A DNA stretch of 64,000 bases. It comes from Comamonadaceae bacterium. Lineage in GTDB: Bacteria; Pseudomonadota; Gammaproteobacteria; Burkholderiales; Burkholderiaceae_C. Below, piece by piece: positions 1-9,632 of this stretch. Positions within the stretch are counted from its first letter, which is position 1. The number at the start of each line of letters is the position of its first letter. The translations under genes and the position numbers were made by a program. The stretch is from contig CANFYZ010000002.1 in assembly GCA_947451385.1 (NCBI GenBank), forward strand, positions 46,515-110,514, given 5' to 3'. The notes beneath the pieces are model-generated. The model ran no database searches. It saw nothing but the letters and a program-made list of their open reading frames with translations, and was not told where the DNA came from.

Positions 1-2
1 CG

Positions 3-1004
3 CGCAGCGGCGTGTTGGTGCGCAGGCTGCAAGGGCTGCAGGCGCTGTCGACCATCGATACCGTGGTGTTTGACAAAACCGGCACCTTGACCCGCGATGC
101 CTTCAGCCTGGCCCAGGTGAGCACCCGGCAAGGCGTGAGCCCGGCGCAAGCGTTGATGTGGGCCGGTGCACTGGCCCGGCACTCGCTGCATCCGGTGTCC
201 CGCGCTGTAGGGTCGGCCGCCCGGCAAGCGGCGGCGCAGGCTGATCAACTGGCGGCCTTGGAAGCGTTGCAGGTGTTGGATGTGCAAGAGCATGCAGGGC
301 AGGGCGTGCAGGCGATTTGGCCAGGCACCGGCCTTGCCGCGCCAGAACCCCAAGGCACGGTGCGCTTGGGTTCTGCCGCTTTTTGTGGTGTGACAGACGA
401 AGGCTCCCAGGGTTTGCAAGCGGTGTTGGCCGATGACTCGGGCTGGCTGGCGACGCTGGAATTGCAGGAAGACATTCGCAGCGATGCCCGCGCCACCGTG
501 CAGGCCCTGCAACAGCAAGGCCTGCGGGTGCTTTTGTTGTCGGGTGATGGCGAGGCGGCGGTGCAACAAGTGGCGCAGGCGGTAGGCATCACGGAGGCGC
601 GCGGCGGCTGCAGCCCGCAAGACAAACTGGCCGCATTGCAGACGCTGCAGGCCCAAGGCCATCAGGTGGCGATGGTGGGGGATGGCTTGAACGATGGCCC
701 GGTCCTGGCCGGCGCCCATGTGTCTTTTGCCCTGGGCCAAGCGGTTCCCTTGGCGCAGTCCAAGGCCGACTTTGTGTTGCTGGGTGCGCAGCTTGGTGTG
801 CTGGTGCCGGTGTGGGCCCGCAGTCGCCAAACCATGCGTGTGGTGCGACAAAACCTGGCCTGGGCGGCTGTGTACAACGCTGCCTGCGTCCCTCTGGCTT
901 TGATGGGCTGGTTGCCCGCTTGGTTGGCCGGTTTGGGCATGGCCTTCAGCTCTTTGTGGGTGGTGCTGAATGCGCTGCGCTTGTCGACCAATTTAGAACC
1001 TTGA
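3..1004 (+). CDS. ccoI: Heavy-metal (Cu) translocating P-type ATPase, CcoI/FixI-like, 5' truncated by window edge
   Basis: DKTGTLT phosphorylation motif and GDGLND hinge motif; lies directly upstream of ccoS and ccoNOQP; frame open to window start. Confidence 0.9.
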   Translation, partial: RSGVLVRRLQGLQALSTIDTVVFDKTGTLTRDAFSLAQVSTRQGVSPAQALMWAGALARHSLHPVSRAVGSAARQAAAQADQLAALEALQVLDVQEHAGQGVQAIWPGTGLAAPEPQGTVRLGSAAFCGVTDEGSQGLQAVLADDSGWLATLELQEDIRSDARATVQALQQQGLRVLLLSGDGEAAVQQVAQAVGITEARGGCSPQDKLAALQTLQAQGHQVAMVGDGLNDGPVLAGAHVSFALGQAVPLAQSKADFVLLGAQLGVLVPVWARSRQTMRVVRQNLAWAAVYNAACVPLALMGWLPAWLAGLGMAFSSLWVVLNALRLSTNLEP

Positions 1005-1014
1005 GAGGTGAGTG

Positions 1015-1152
1015 ATGGACATCTTGTATTTACTGATTCCGTTGTCGGTGGCACTCGTCTTTGCCATTTTGGCGGGGCTGTGGTGGGCGATTCACCGTGG
1101 GCAATTTGAAGACATTGAGGCGGAAGGTGAGCGAATTTTGCGCGGCGATTGA
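1015..1152 (+). CDS. ccoS: cbb3-type cytochrome oxidase assembly protein CcoS
   Basis: Read directly (not in ORF track): MDILYLLIPLSVALVFAILAGLWWAIHRGQFEDIEAEGERILRGD, 45 aa, typical CcoS; between ccoI and ccoN. Confidence 0.9.
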   Translation: MDILYLLIPLSVALVFAILAGLWWAIHRGQFEDIEAEGERILRGD

Positions 1153-1162
1153 CTTAAGTCAA
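1149..1162. promoter_or_regulatory. FNR/ANR-type binding site, perfect 14-bp palindrome TTGACTTAAGTCAA
   Basis: Matches TTGAY-N4-RTCAA; upstream of ccoN and overlaps the ccoS stop codon; fnr homologue in the same window. Confidence 0.85.
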
Positions 1163-1218
1163 TTGTCAGTTTGTGTAAGCGCACCATACTCAATTTGAAT
1201 TTTTTAGAAGAGGTGAAA

Positions 1219-2655
1219 ATGAAATTTGCCAATGCGCAAGCCACTGTCTACAACGACACCGTTGTGCGGCAGTTCGCCATCATGACGGTGGTGTGGGGCG
1301 TGGTGGGCATGTTGGTGGGGGTGATCATTGCCGCCCAGCTGACCTGGCCTGAGTTGAATATGGGTATCCCATGGCTGAGTTATGGTCGCCTGCGACCGCT
1401 GCACACCAACGCCGTGATCTTTGCCTTTGGTGGTTGCGGTTTGTTTGCCAGCGCCTATTACGTGGTGCAACGCACCTGCAATGTGCGTTTGTTCGCCAGT
1501 CAGCTCGCTTCATTCACTTTTTGGGGTTGGCAGTTGGTCATCTTGTTGGCCGCGATTTCTTTGCCTCTGGGTTACACCAGCGGCAAAGAGTATGCCGAAC
1601 TGGAATGGCCGATTGACATTCTGATCACCCTGGTCTGGGTCAGTTTTGCTGTGGTGTTCTTTGGCACCGTGGGCACGCGCAAGGTGCGCCACATTTATGT
1701 GGCCAACTGGTTCTTTGGTGCGTTCATCATCGCTGTGGCTTTGCTGCACCTGGTCAACAGCGCGGCGCTGCCTGTCGGCATGATGAAGTCTTACTCCGCC
1801 TACGCCGGCGTGCAAGACGCGATGGTGCAGTGGTGGTACGGCCACAACGCGGTGGGCTTTTTCTTGACCGCAGGCTTCCTGGGCATGATGTATTACTTCA
1901 TCCCCAAGCAGGCCGAGCGTCCTGTGTATTCGTATCGCCTGTCGATCGTGCACTTTTGGGCTTTGATCTTCACTTACATGTGGGCCGGCCCACACCATTT
2001 GCACTACACCGCCTTGCCTGACTGGACCCAGTCGGTGGGCATGGTGTTCTCGCTGATTTTGTTGGCCCCCAGCTGGGGCGGCATGATCAACGGTGTGATG
2101 ACCTTGTCGGGCGCTTGGCACAAGCTGCGTGACGACCCCATCCTGCGCTTTTTGATCGTGTCCTTGTCTTTCTATGGCATGTCCACTTTCGAAGGTCCGA
2201 TGATGTCCATCAAAACCGTCAACGCTTTGAGCCACTACACCGACTGGACCGTGGGCCATGTGCACTCAGGCGCTTTGGGCTGGGTGGGCTTGGTGACCAT
2301 GGGTTCCATGTATTACCTGATTCCCCGTTTGTTTGGCAAAAAGCAGATGTACAGCGTCAAAGCCATTGAGATTCACTTCTGGGCGGCAACCATCGGCATC
2401 GTGATTTACATCGCTGCGATGTGGATTGCCGGGGTCATGCAGGGGCTGATGTGGCGCGCCATCAATGCCGATGGCACCTTGACCTACACCTTTGTGGAAT
2501 CGGTCAAAGCCACCTTCCCGTTCTATGTGTTGCGTTTGGTCGGTGGTTTGCTGTACCTCGGCGGCATGGTGCTGATGCTCTGGAACACCCTGAAGACGGC
2601 CACTGCCGGCCGGGCCGTGGATGTCCAGATCCCTTCTCTCACCGCACACGCTTAA
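1219..2655 (+). CDS. ccoN: cbb3-type cytochrome c oxidase subunit I
   Basis: Conserved haem-copper oxidase sequence ([51 protein letters not shown]); RBS-like GAGGTGAAA before ATG at 1219, so the track start at 1171 is probably too early. Confidence 0.97.
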   Translation: MKFANAQATVYNDTVVRQFAIMTVVWGVVGMLVGVIIAAQLTWPELNMGIPWLSYGRLRPLHTNAVIFAFGGCGLFASAYYVVQRTCNVRLFASQLASFTFWGWQLVILLAAISLPLGYTSGKEYAELEWPIDILITLVWVSFAVVFFGTVGTRKVRHIYVANWFFGAFIIAVALLHLVNSAALPVGMMKSYSAYAGVQDAMVQWWYGHNAVGFFLTAGFLGMMYYFIPKQAERPVYSYRLSIVHFWALIFTYMWAGPHHLHYTALPDWTQSVGMVFSLILLAPSWGGMINGVMTLSGAWHKLRDDPILRFLIVSLSFYGMSTFEGPMMSIKTVNALSHYTDWTVGHVHSGALGWVGLVTMGSMYYLIPRLFGKKQMYSVKAIEIHFWAATIGIVIYIAAMWIAGVMQGLMWRAINADGTLTYTFVESVKATFPFYVLRLVGGLLYLGGMVLMLWNTLKTATAGRAVDVQIPSLTAHA

Positions 2656-2667
2656 GGAGTGACCCGC

Positions 2668-3297
2668 ATGTCAAATCAGAATCAAACGGGCGGCGGTCTG
2701 TCCCACGAAAAGATCGAAACCAATAACTTCTTGATGATCGTGCTGATCCTCTTGGTGTTGTTGTTCGGCGGTCTGGTTGAAATCGTGCCGCTGTTTTTTC
2801 AAAAATCCACCACCGAGCCGATTGCCGGTCTGAAGCCCTACACGGCGCTGCAAGTGGCCGGGCGCGACATTTATGTGCGTGAAGGTTGCTACAACTGCCA
2901 TTCGCAAATGATCCGTCCTTTCCGTGCAGAAACCCTGCGCTACGGCCCTTATTCGGTGGCTGGCGAATCGGTGTACGACCATCCCTTCCAGTGGGGCAGC
3001 AAACGCACCGGGCCTGACTTGGCTCGCGTGGGCGGTAAATACAGCGATGAATGGCATCGCATTCACCTGATCAATCCGCGTGACTTGGTGCCCGAGTCGA
3101 ACATGCCCGCTTATTCTTGGCTGGAGAAAAACCCGGTCGACGCCGCCAGCCTGCCGGCGCACATGCAGGGTCTGCGCACCTTGGGCGCGCCTTACTCGGA
3201 TGAAGAAATCGCCAAAGCCTCTGACGATGTCAAAGGCAAAACCGAGCTGGAAGCGGTGATCGCTTACCTGCAGGTGTTGGGTATTCACCGCAAATAA
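2668..3297 (+). CDS. ccoO: cbb3-type cytochrome c oxidase subunit II
   Basis: Single haem c motif CYNCH, N-terminal TM helix, follows ccoN. Confidence 0.96.
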   Translation: MSNQNQTGGGLSHEKIETNNFLMIVLILLVLLFGGLVEIVPLFFQKSTTEPIAGLKPYTALQVAGRDIYVREGCYNCHSQMIRPFRAETLRYGPYSVAGESVYDHPFQWGSKRTGPDLARVGGKYSDEWHRIHLINPRDLVPESNMPAYSWLEKNPVDAASLPAHMQGLRTLGAPYSDEEIAKASDDVKGKTELEAVIAYLQVLGIHRK

Positions 3298-3306
3298 GGA
3301 GTGGAC

Positions 3307-3447
3307 ATGGACATCAACACCTTGCGCGCCATCGTCACCGTGCTCACCTTTGCGGTGTTCATCGGGATCGTGACTTGGGCCTGGTCACGTCGCAATCAAG
3401 CGGCATTCGACGAAGCTGCCCAACTGCCGTTCCGCCAAGACGACTGA
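3307..3447 (+). CDS. ccoQ: cbb3-type oxidase subunit IV CcoQ
   Basis: Read directly (not in ORF track): MDINTLRAIVTVLTFAVFIGIVTWAWSRRNQAAFDEAAQLPFRQDD, 46 aa, between ccoO and ccoP. Confidence 0.92.
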   Translation: MDINTLRAIVTVLTFAVFIGIVTWAWSRRNQAAFDEAAQLPFRQDD

Positions 3448-3480
3448 GGTCGTCCGCGACATGAATTGAAAGGAATCGAA

Positions 3481-4410
3481 ATGAGTGACTTCACAAGCAA
3501 TTTCTGGTCGTTGTATGTGGCCGGCATTGCGCTGGTCGGCATCTTTGCCTGCTTGCTGCTGCTGTGGTTCAGTGGCAAAGCCAAGGCCATGACGGCCAAT
3601 GACAATACCACCGGCCACGTCTGGGACGAAGACCTGCGTGAGATGAACAACCCGCTGCCACGCTGGTGGGTGGGCTTGTTCATCATCACCATCGTGTTTG
3701 CCTTGCTGTATTTGGCTTTGTATCCGGGTCTGGGCAACGCGGCCGGCAAGCTGGGTTGGACCTCGGCCGGACAGTACGAAGCCGAAGTGGCCAAGGGCAA
3801 CAAAGAAGTGGCGCCTTTGTACGCCAAGTTCCAGGGCATGCCACCCGAAGACGTGGCTAAAGATCCCCAAGCCATGGCCATGGGCGACCGCTTGTTCATG
3901 AACAACTGCGCACAGTGCCACGGCTCGGATGCACGCGGCAGCAAAGGTTTTCCAAACTTGACCGATGCCGATTGGCTGCATGGCGGCACACCCGACAAAA
4001 TCAAAGAAACCTTGACCCAAGGCCGTATCGGTCAAATGCCCGCCATGGGGGCGGCAGTCGGCACACCCGAAGATGTGCGCAACGTGGCGCACTATGTGCT
4101 CAGCCTTTCAGGCAGTCCACACGACTCTTTGCGTGCGTCGTTGGGTAAATCCAAATTCGGTGTTTGCGCAGCCTGCCACGGCATGGACGGCAAAGGCAAT
4201 CAAGCCCTGGGCGCACCCAACTTGACGGACGACATCTGGCTGCACGGCTGGGGCGAGGCGGCGATTGTGGACCGCATCAACAACGGCAAAGTCAACCAAA
4301 TGCCTGCGCAAGCGGCTAAGTTGACCGAAGGCCAGATCCATGTCCTGGCAGCGTATGTCTGGGGCCTGTCCAACAAAGGCGTCGCGGCTGCGGCACCTGC
4401 TGCCAAGTGA
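3481..4410 (+). CDS. ccoP: cbb3-type cytochrome c oxidase subunit III (dihaem)
   Basis: Two CXXCH motifs (CAQCH, CAACH), N-terminal TM region, operon position. Confidence 0.96.
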   Translation: MSDFTSNFWSLYVAGIALVGIFACLLLLWFSGKAKAMTANDNTTGHVWDEDLREMNNPLPRWWVGLFIITIVFALLYLALYPGLGNAAGKLGWTSAGQYEAEVAKGNKEVAPLYAKFQGMPPEDVAKDPQAMAMGDRLFMNNCAQCHGSDARGSKGFPNLTDADWLHGGTPDKIKETLTQGRIGQMPAMGAAVGTPEDVRNVAHYVLSLSGSPHDSLRASLGKSKFGVCAACHGMDGKGNQALGAPNLTDDIWLHGWGEAAIVDRINNGKVNQMPAQAAKLTEGQIHVLAAYVWGLSNKGVAAAAPAAK

Positions 4411-4439
4411 TGTAAAGACTTTGCAAGATTGAAACTGGT

Positions 4440-5912
4440 TTGAACAAAGCACCTGAATCGGCACCGAAAATCATTCCCATCGTCCCGGTGGCTGCGGCTG
4501 CGGCTGGCACGGGCAGCGGCGATGCGGATGATTCTGTCGAGTTGACATCGCTGTATGTCGCGCACCAAAAAATCTACCCGCGCAGTGTCACCGGCTTGTT
4601 TGCCCGCTGGCGCTGGGCGATGGTGGTCATCACCCAGCTGGTTTTTTATGGGCTGCCCTGGTTGGAGTGGGGGCAGCGGCAAGCGGTGCTGTTCGATTTG
4701 GGGGCGCGCCGGTTTTATATTTTCGGCATTGTCTTGTATCCGCAAGACTTTATTTACCTGACCGCGTTGTTGGTGATCTCGGCGCTGTCTTTGTTTTTGT
4801 TCACCGCGATTGCTGGTCGCCTCTGGTGTGGTTATGCCTGCCCCCAAACCGTGTACAGCGAAATATTCATGTGGATCGAGCGCAAGGTTGAGGGTGACCG
4901 CAGTGCCCGCATGCGCCTGGACGGCGAGTCCATGTCGCTCGAAAAACTGGTCAAGAAATGGTACAAACATATTCTGTGGGTCGGTTTGTCCATGTGGACT
5001 GGCTTCAGCTTTGTCGGCTACTTCACGCCGATTCGAGAGTTGGGCATGGAGTTTTTTCTGGGGCGCATGTCGTCTTGGGAAGTCTTCTGGGTTTTCTTTT
5101 ATGGTTTTGCCACCTATGGCAATGCGGGCTTTATGCGCGAGCAGGTGTGCAAATACATGTGCCCCTATGCCCGTTTTCAAAGTGCCATGTTCGACAAAGA
5201 CACCTTGATCGTCACCTACGATGAGCAACGCGGTGAACCGCGCGGCGCGCGCAGCAAAAAAGCCGACCTCGCCACCTTGAGTTTGGGTGCGTGCGTCGAC
5301 TGCACCCTGTGTGTGCAGGTGTGCCCCACAGGGATTGATATCCGCAAAGGCCTGCAGTACGAATGCATTGGCTGCGGTGCTTGCGCCGATGTGTGCGACG
5401 CGGTCATGGACAAAATGGGCTATGCCCCCGGCTTGGTCAAATATTCGACCCAACACGCCATGCAACAAGGCTGGAATCAACAGCAAGTGATTCGGCAAAT
5501 TTTCCGCCCTCGCGTGTTGCTCTACACCGGGTTATTGGCTTCCATCACCTTGGCGATGGCAGTCAGCCTGGCCGTGCGTACGCCGTTCAAGGTCGATGTG
5601 GTGCGGGACCGCGCCTCGCTGGCGCGCATTGTGGCGGGCGGCAAGATCGAAAACAACTACCGCTTGCAAATCATGAACGCCGCGGAGCAGGAGCAGCGCT
5701 TCACGATCACTGCAGAGGGTTTGCCAGGTCTGCAGTTGGACTCGGATGCGCAAGTGATTGTGGCCTCCACCGAGTCCAAATGGGTCTCGGTGCGCTTGCA
5801 AGTGCCTTATGACGCCACCGCACCTGGCGCCCATCCCATTCATTTCCACATCAGCGCCACGGCACCGGCCGAAACCCTGGTGGAAAAATCTGTGTTTTTA
5901 GTGCCCCGTTGA
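4440..5912 (+). CDS. ccoG: Cytochrome c oxidase accessory protein CcoG (FixG/RdxA family)
   Basis: Ferredoxin-type Cys clusters CVDCTLCVQVCPTGIDIRKGLQYECIGCGACADVCD; multiple TM; TTG start. Confidence 0.93.
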   Translation: MNKAPESAPKIIPIVPVAAAAAGTGSGDADDSVELTSLYVAHQKIYPRSVTGLFARWRWAMVVITQLVFYGLPWLEWGQRQAVLFDLGARRFYIFGIVLYPQDFIYLTALLVISALSLFLFTAIAGRLWCGYACPQTVYSEIFMWIERKVEGDRSARMRLDGESMSLEKLVKKWYKHILWVGLSMWTGFSFVGYFTPIRELGMEFFLGRMSSWEVFWVFFYGFATYGNAGFMREQVCKYMCPYARFQSAMFDKDTLIVTYDEQRGEPRGARSKKADLATLSLGACVDCTLCVQVCPTGIDIRKGLQYECIGCGACADVCDAVMDKMGYAPGLVKYSTQHAMQQGWNQQQVIRQIFRPRVLLYTGLLASITLAMAVSLAVRTPFKVDVVRDRASLARIVAGGKIENNYRLQIMNAAEQEQRFTITAEGLPGLQLDSDAQVIVASTESKWVSVRLQVPYDATAPGAHPIHFHISATAPAETLVEKSVFLVPR

Positions 5913-5948
5913 AGCCAGCGGCTTGGGCACCCTGAAAGGACCTTCACT

Positions 5949-6230
5949 GTGACAAAACCTGATTCTCCAGCCGCACCTTGGTGGACTTTTTCTCATGTGT
6001 GGTTGGTCATTGCCGGTCCCGCCATCGTGGTGGTGGCGAGTTTCGTGACCTTGTACCTGGCCTTGAACTCACCCAACACTGTACTGGACGTGGAGCCTGC
6101 TACCCAGGCGCCGCAGCGTGCAGCTGCAGACGCCAGTTTGGCGCCTGCCATGTTGGCGCGCAACCACGCGGCCACGGGGGTGGTGCCTGTCAAGCCGGCT
6201 CCGCCTGGCGCTGGCGTAAACAAGCCCTGA
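5949..6230 (+). CDS. ccoH: FixH/CcoH-like small membrane protein
   Basis: 93 aa with one TM (HVWLVIAGPAIVVVASFVTLYLAL) directly after ccoG; GTG start. Confidence 0.7.
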   Translation: MTKPDSPAAPWWTFSHVWLVIAGPAIVVVASFVTLYLALNSPNTVLDVEPATQAPQRAAADASLAPAMLARNHAATGVVPVKPAPPGAGVNKP

Positions 6231-6270
6231 ACAACAAAACGACCTCGCCCCCACCCATTGGAGACAAACC

Positions 6271-6573
6271 ATGAACAACACGCTGCGGGCTCAACGAATG
6301 ATGTGGATTGCCTGGCCCGCTTTTTTGGTGGCGGGCATGTTGGAGGTCACGGTGTTCGCCTGTGTCGATCCCGAAGACCTGCATTGGTTCGGGCATCCAT
6401 GGGCCTTGTCGCGTCAAGGGGTGTACACCTTGGCATTTTTTGCGTTTTGGTTTTTGGCCATGGTCTCGAGTGCGCTCACGACCTTGCTGTCGGCCTCGCC
6501 GTTTGAAGTCAACCGTTGCCCGGTGCCCGTGGGCGAGCGCCCTGAGGATTGCAGCCGCCACCGCTGCAGCTGA
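6271..6573 (+). CDS. Small two-TM membrane protein of unknown function
   Basis: 100 aa, two hydrophobic segments; between ccoH and fnr. Confidence 0.65.
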   Translation: MNNTLRAQRMMWIAWPAFLVAGMLEVTVFACVDPEDLHWFGHPWALSRQGVYTLAFFAFWFLAMVSSALTTLLSASPFEVNRCPVPVGERPEDCSRHRCS

Positions 6574-6598
6574 GTCGGGCCACAGCGCCGGGGGCGGG

Positions 6599-7321
6599 TC
6601 AGTGGCAGGCGACTTGGTTGTTCACCAGTTGCTGCAAGGCTTCGGTGTTCAAAATGCGCACATGGCGTTGCTTGACTTCGACAATGCCTTCTTCCACGAA
6701 CTTGGAAAACGTGCGGCTGACGGTTTCCAGTTTCAAGCCCAAATAGCTGCCAATTTCTTCACGCGTCATCCGCAGAATCAACTCGGTCTGTGAGAGCCCA
6801 CGGGCATGCAGGCGCTGCACCAGGTTGAGCAAGAAGGCGGCCAGACGCTCTTCGGCGCGCATGCTGCCCAGCAACAGCATCACGCCGTGTTCACGCACAA
6901 TTTCCCGGCTCATGATTTTGTGCACATGGTGCTGCAGGGAATTGACCTCGCGCGACAGGGCTTCGATTTTGTCGAACGGCATGACGCAGACTTCGGCGTC
7001 TTCCAGGGCGATCGCATCGCACGAGTGGAAGTCGTTGACGATGCCATCCAAGCCCATGATCTCGCCGGCCATTTGAAATCCCGTGACCTGGTCACGACCG
7101 TCTTCAGTGGCCACACTGGTTTTGAAAAAACCGGTGCGAATCGCATACAAGGCATTGAATTTTTCGCCGTTGCGAAACAAAGACTCGTTGCGTTTGACTT
7201 TGCGGCGTGTGCCGATCAGATCGTCGATGCGTTGCAGATCTTCTTCGCTCACGCCGACCGGCATACACAACTCTCGCATATTGCAGTTGGAGCAAGCTAC
7301 TTTGATCGCGTGCAAGTTCAT
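6599..7321 (-). CDS. fnr: Fnr/Anr-type oxygen-sensing Crp/Fnr-family regulator
   Basis: CSNCNMRELC cluster plus downstream Cys; C-terminal HTH (EEIGSYLGLKLETVSRTFSKF). Internal start at 7321 (MNLHAIKVACSNC) fits the family better than 7366. Confidence 0.93.
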   Translation of the reverse strand: MNLHAIKVACSNCNMRELCMPVGVSEEDLQRIDDLIGTRRKVKRNESLFRNGEKFNALYAIRTGFFKTSVATEDGRDQVTGFQMAGEIMGLDGIVNDFHSCDAIALEDAEVCVMPFDKIEALSREVNSLQHHVHKIMSREIVREHGVMLLLGSMRAEERLAAFLLNLVQRLHARGLSQTELILRMTREEIGSYLGLKLETVSRTFSKFVEEGIVEVKQRHVRILNTEALQQLVNNQVACH

Positions 7322-7352
7322 AAGGCTACCTTGTTGGGCGGAGGTGCGTGAG

Positions 7353-7366
7353 TTGATGAAAGTCAT
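7353..7366. promoter_or_regulatory. Imperfect FNR-type half-site TTGATGAAAGTCAT, candidate fnr autoregulatory site
   Basis: TTGAT-N4-GTCAT, one mismatch to TTGAY-N4-RTCAA; upstream of the preferred fnr start. Confidence 0.4.
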
Positions 7367-7447
7367 GTGATTTTAAATCCCCGAGGGTTACAGAAACTGA
7401 CGACCTCCCAAAGCGTCGTCCCGAAGCAGCCACTGGATGGCCTGGAT

Positions 7448-7461
7448 TTGATTTGCATCAA
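7448..7461. promoter_or_regulatory. FNR-type binding site TTGATTTGCATCAA
   Basis: Perfect TTGAT-N4-ATCAA between divergent fnr and hemN. Confidence 0.85.
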
Positions 7462-7525
7462 GTTCATTTTTAGGGGACTCGGGCACAGTGTATGTGCGAG
7501 AACACACACATTAGGAAACCAGTGC

Positions 7526-8908
7526 ATGACGCTGATCACGCCCGAATTATTGACCCGTTTTGACGTGCCGGGACCACGCTACACCTCCTATCCCACAGCG
7601 GATCGGTTTGTCGACGCCTTCACCACGGCCGATTACGTCCAAGCCTTGGTGCAGCGCAGAGAGAGCTTGGCTGTGCGGGCCAAGCCCTTGAGCCTGTATG
7701 TGCATATTCCTTTTTGTGAGTCACTGTGCTACTACTGCGCTTGCAACAAGATCATCACCAAGCACCCCGAGCGAGCCACAGCTTATTTGGATTACCTGGC
7801 GCGCGAGGTTGCGCTGCATGTGCAGCACTTGGGGTCGGGGCAACCGGTCAGTCAGTTGCATTTAGGGGGCGGTACACCCACGTACTTGAAAGACAGCGAA
7901 TTGGTGGCGCTGATGGCGATGCTCAAGCGGCACTTTCACATCGTGCCCGGCGGTGAGTATTCGATCGAGGTGGACCCCCGCACCGTCGATGCACAGCGCT
8001 TGCGTTTGCTGGCCGAGCTGGGCTTTAACCGCTTGAGCTTCGGTGTGCAAGACTTTGATGCTGACGTGCAAGCGGCCGTGCACCGCATTCAGCCGGCAGA
8101 GCAGGTCTTCAATTTGGTGGAGGAGGCGCGTCGCATCGGCTTTGACTCGGTCAATGTGGACTTGATTTATGGCTTGCCCAAACAAACACCGGCATCGTTT
8201 GAGCGCACGCTGGCGCAAATCAATGACTTGCGTCCAGACCGCATCGCCTTGTACGCCTACGCGCATTTGCCGGCGCGCTTCAAACCCCAACGGCGCATCC
8301 ATGCGGCCGACTTGCCCCTGCCGGGCGACAAGGTCCGGATGCTGGCCATGTCGCTGTCGGCCCTGCAAGACGCGGGCTATGTGTATGTCGGCATGGACCA
8401 TTTCGCCTTGCCAGACGATGCCTTGGCGGTGGCCAAGCGGCAAGGGCGTTTGCACCGCAACTTCCAGGGCTACAGCACCCAACCCGATTGCGATCTGATT
8501 GCGCTGGGCGTCTCGGCGATTGGCCGCGTGGGCAGCACCTACAGCCAAAACGCCAAAACCCTGAGCGAGTACTGTGACGCCATCGATCAAGGCCAGCTGC
8601 CCGTGGTGCGCGGCCTGGCCTTGAGCCGCGACGACTTGATTCGCAGGGCGGTGATCATGGCGCTGATGTGCCAAGGCCAATTGCAATACGAGTCCATCAA
8701 CCTGGCTTGGTTGATCGATTTCAAAAGCTACTTCAAGGCCGAGTTGGCCCATCTGCAGGATCTGCAAACGCAAGGGCTGGTAGAGTTGTCCAACACAGGG
8801 ATCGCCGTCACACCGATGGGCTGGTTCTTTGTGCGTGGCGTGGCCATGTCGTTTGACCGCTATGTGCAGGCAGACGCGAATCGGACGCGCTTTTCCAAAA
8901 TCATCTGA
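7526..8908 (+). CDS. hemN: Oxygen-independent coproporphyrinogen III dehydrogenase
   Basis: Radical SAM motif CESLCYYCAC; PRYTSYPTADRF N-terminus; HLGGGTPTYL. Confidence 0.95.
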   Translation: MTLITPELLTRFDVPGPRYTSYPTADRFVDAFTTADYVQALVQRRESLAVRAKPLSLYVHIPFCESLCYYCACNKIITKHPERATAYLDYLAREVALHVQHLGSGQPVSQLHLGGGTPTYLKDSELVALMAMLKRHFHIVPGGEYSIEVDPRTVDAQRLRLLAELGFNRLSFGVQDFDADVQAAVHRIQPAEQVFNLVEEARRIGFDSVNVDLIYGLPKQTPASFERTLAQINDLRPDRIALYAYAHLPARFKPQRRIHAADLPLPGDKVRMLAMSLSALQDAGYVYVGMDHFALPDDALAVAKRQGRLHRNFQGYSTQPDCDLIALGVSAIGRVGSTYSQNAKTLSEYCDAIDQGQLPVVRGLALSRDDLIRRAVIMALMCQGQLQYESINLAWLIDFKSYFKAELAHLQDLQTQGLVELSNTGIAVTPMGWFFVRGVAMSFDRYVQADANRTRFSKII

Positions 8909-8916
8909 GTTTTTTC

Positions 8917-9603
8917 ATGTCCAGTTCACTGGCAGTGACGGCATTGCTCATGGGCTTGGCCGGGGGCCCGCATTGCGTGGCCATGTGTGGCGCAGCCTGT
9001 GCAGGCATCGGCCAGGTCGCCGGTGTGGGTGCTGCGCGCTCGATGCTCGGATTTCAGTTGGGACGTGTGCTCGGTTACGCCTTGTTGGGTGCGGTGGCGG
9101 CGGCCAGCGTGAATGCCCTGGGCTGGCTCACGGTGCAGTCGGCAGCGCTGCGCCCTGTGTGGTCCCTGCTGCATGTGGCGGCTTTGGTGCTGGGCATCTT
9201 GCTTGCATGGCAAGGCCGCCAACCGCCTTGGTTGGACCGGGTTGCACAACGGCTTTGGCGCCAGGTGCGGGCCTGGGGCGGGCGATGGGGGGGACGCTGG
9301 AGGCAAGCCACACCGATGCTCATGGGGGGGCTGTGGGCCTTGATGCCATGCGGGCTGCTGTACTCGGCGCTGATGGTGGCGGCGCTCACGGGTGATGTGG
9401 GCGAGGGCGCGGTGACCATGGCCTTTTTTGCGCTGGGCAGCAGCGTGAGTTTGTGGGCCGGGCCCTGGCTGCTGCTGCAACTGAAAAACCTGGGCGATGG
9501 CACCTGGGGCATCCGAATCGCCGGTGTGGCCTTGGCGGTGATCTCAGCCTGGGCCCTGTGGATGGGCTTGGTGCACGATCAAGCGCCTTGGTGTGTCGCT
9601 TAA
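8917..9603 (+). CDS. Sulfite exporter TauE/SafE (UreH_2-like) family membrane protein
   Basis: N-terminal MGLAGGPHCVAMCGAACAG motif; multiple TM; GGLWALMPCGLLYSAL. Confidence 0.8.
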   Translation: MSSSLAVTALLMGLAGGPHCVAMCGAACAGIGQVAGVGAARSMLGFQLGRVLGYALLGAVAAASVNALGWLTVQSAALRPVWSLLHVAALVLGILLAWQGRQPPWLDRVAQRLWRQVRAWGGRWGGRWRQATPMLMGGLWALMPCGLLYSALMVAALTGDVGEGAVTMAFFALGSSVSLWAGPWLLLQLKNLGDGTWGIRIAGVALAVISAWALWMGLVHDQAPWCVA

Positions 9604-9632
9604 AGCCACGAGCAGTTGTCCAATCGGACCCG

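Noticed and set aside
4200-5498. 432-aa minus-strand ORF
   Set aside because: Antisense of ccoP 3' end and ccoG; no family resemblance.
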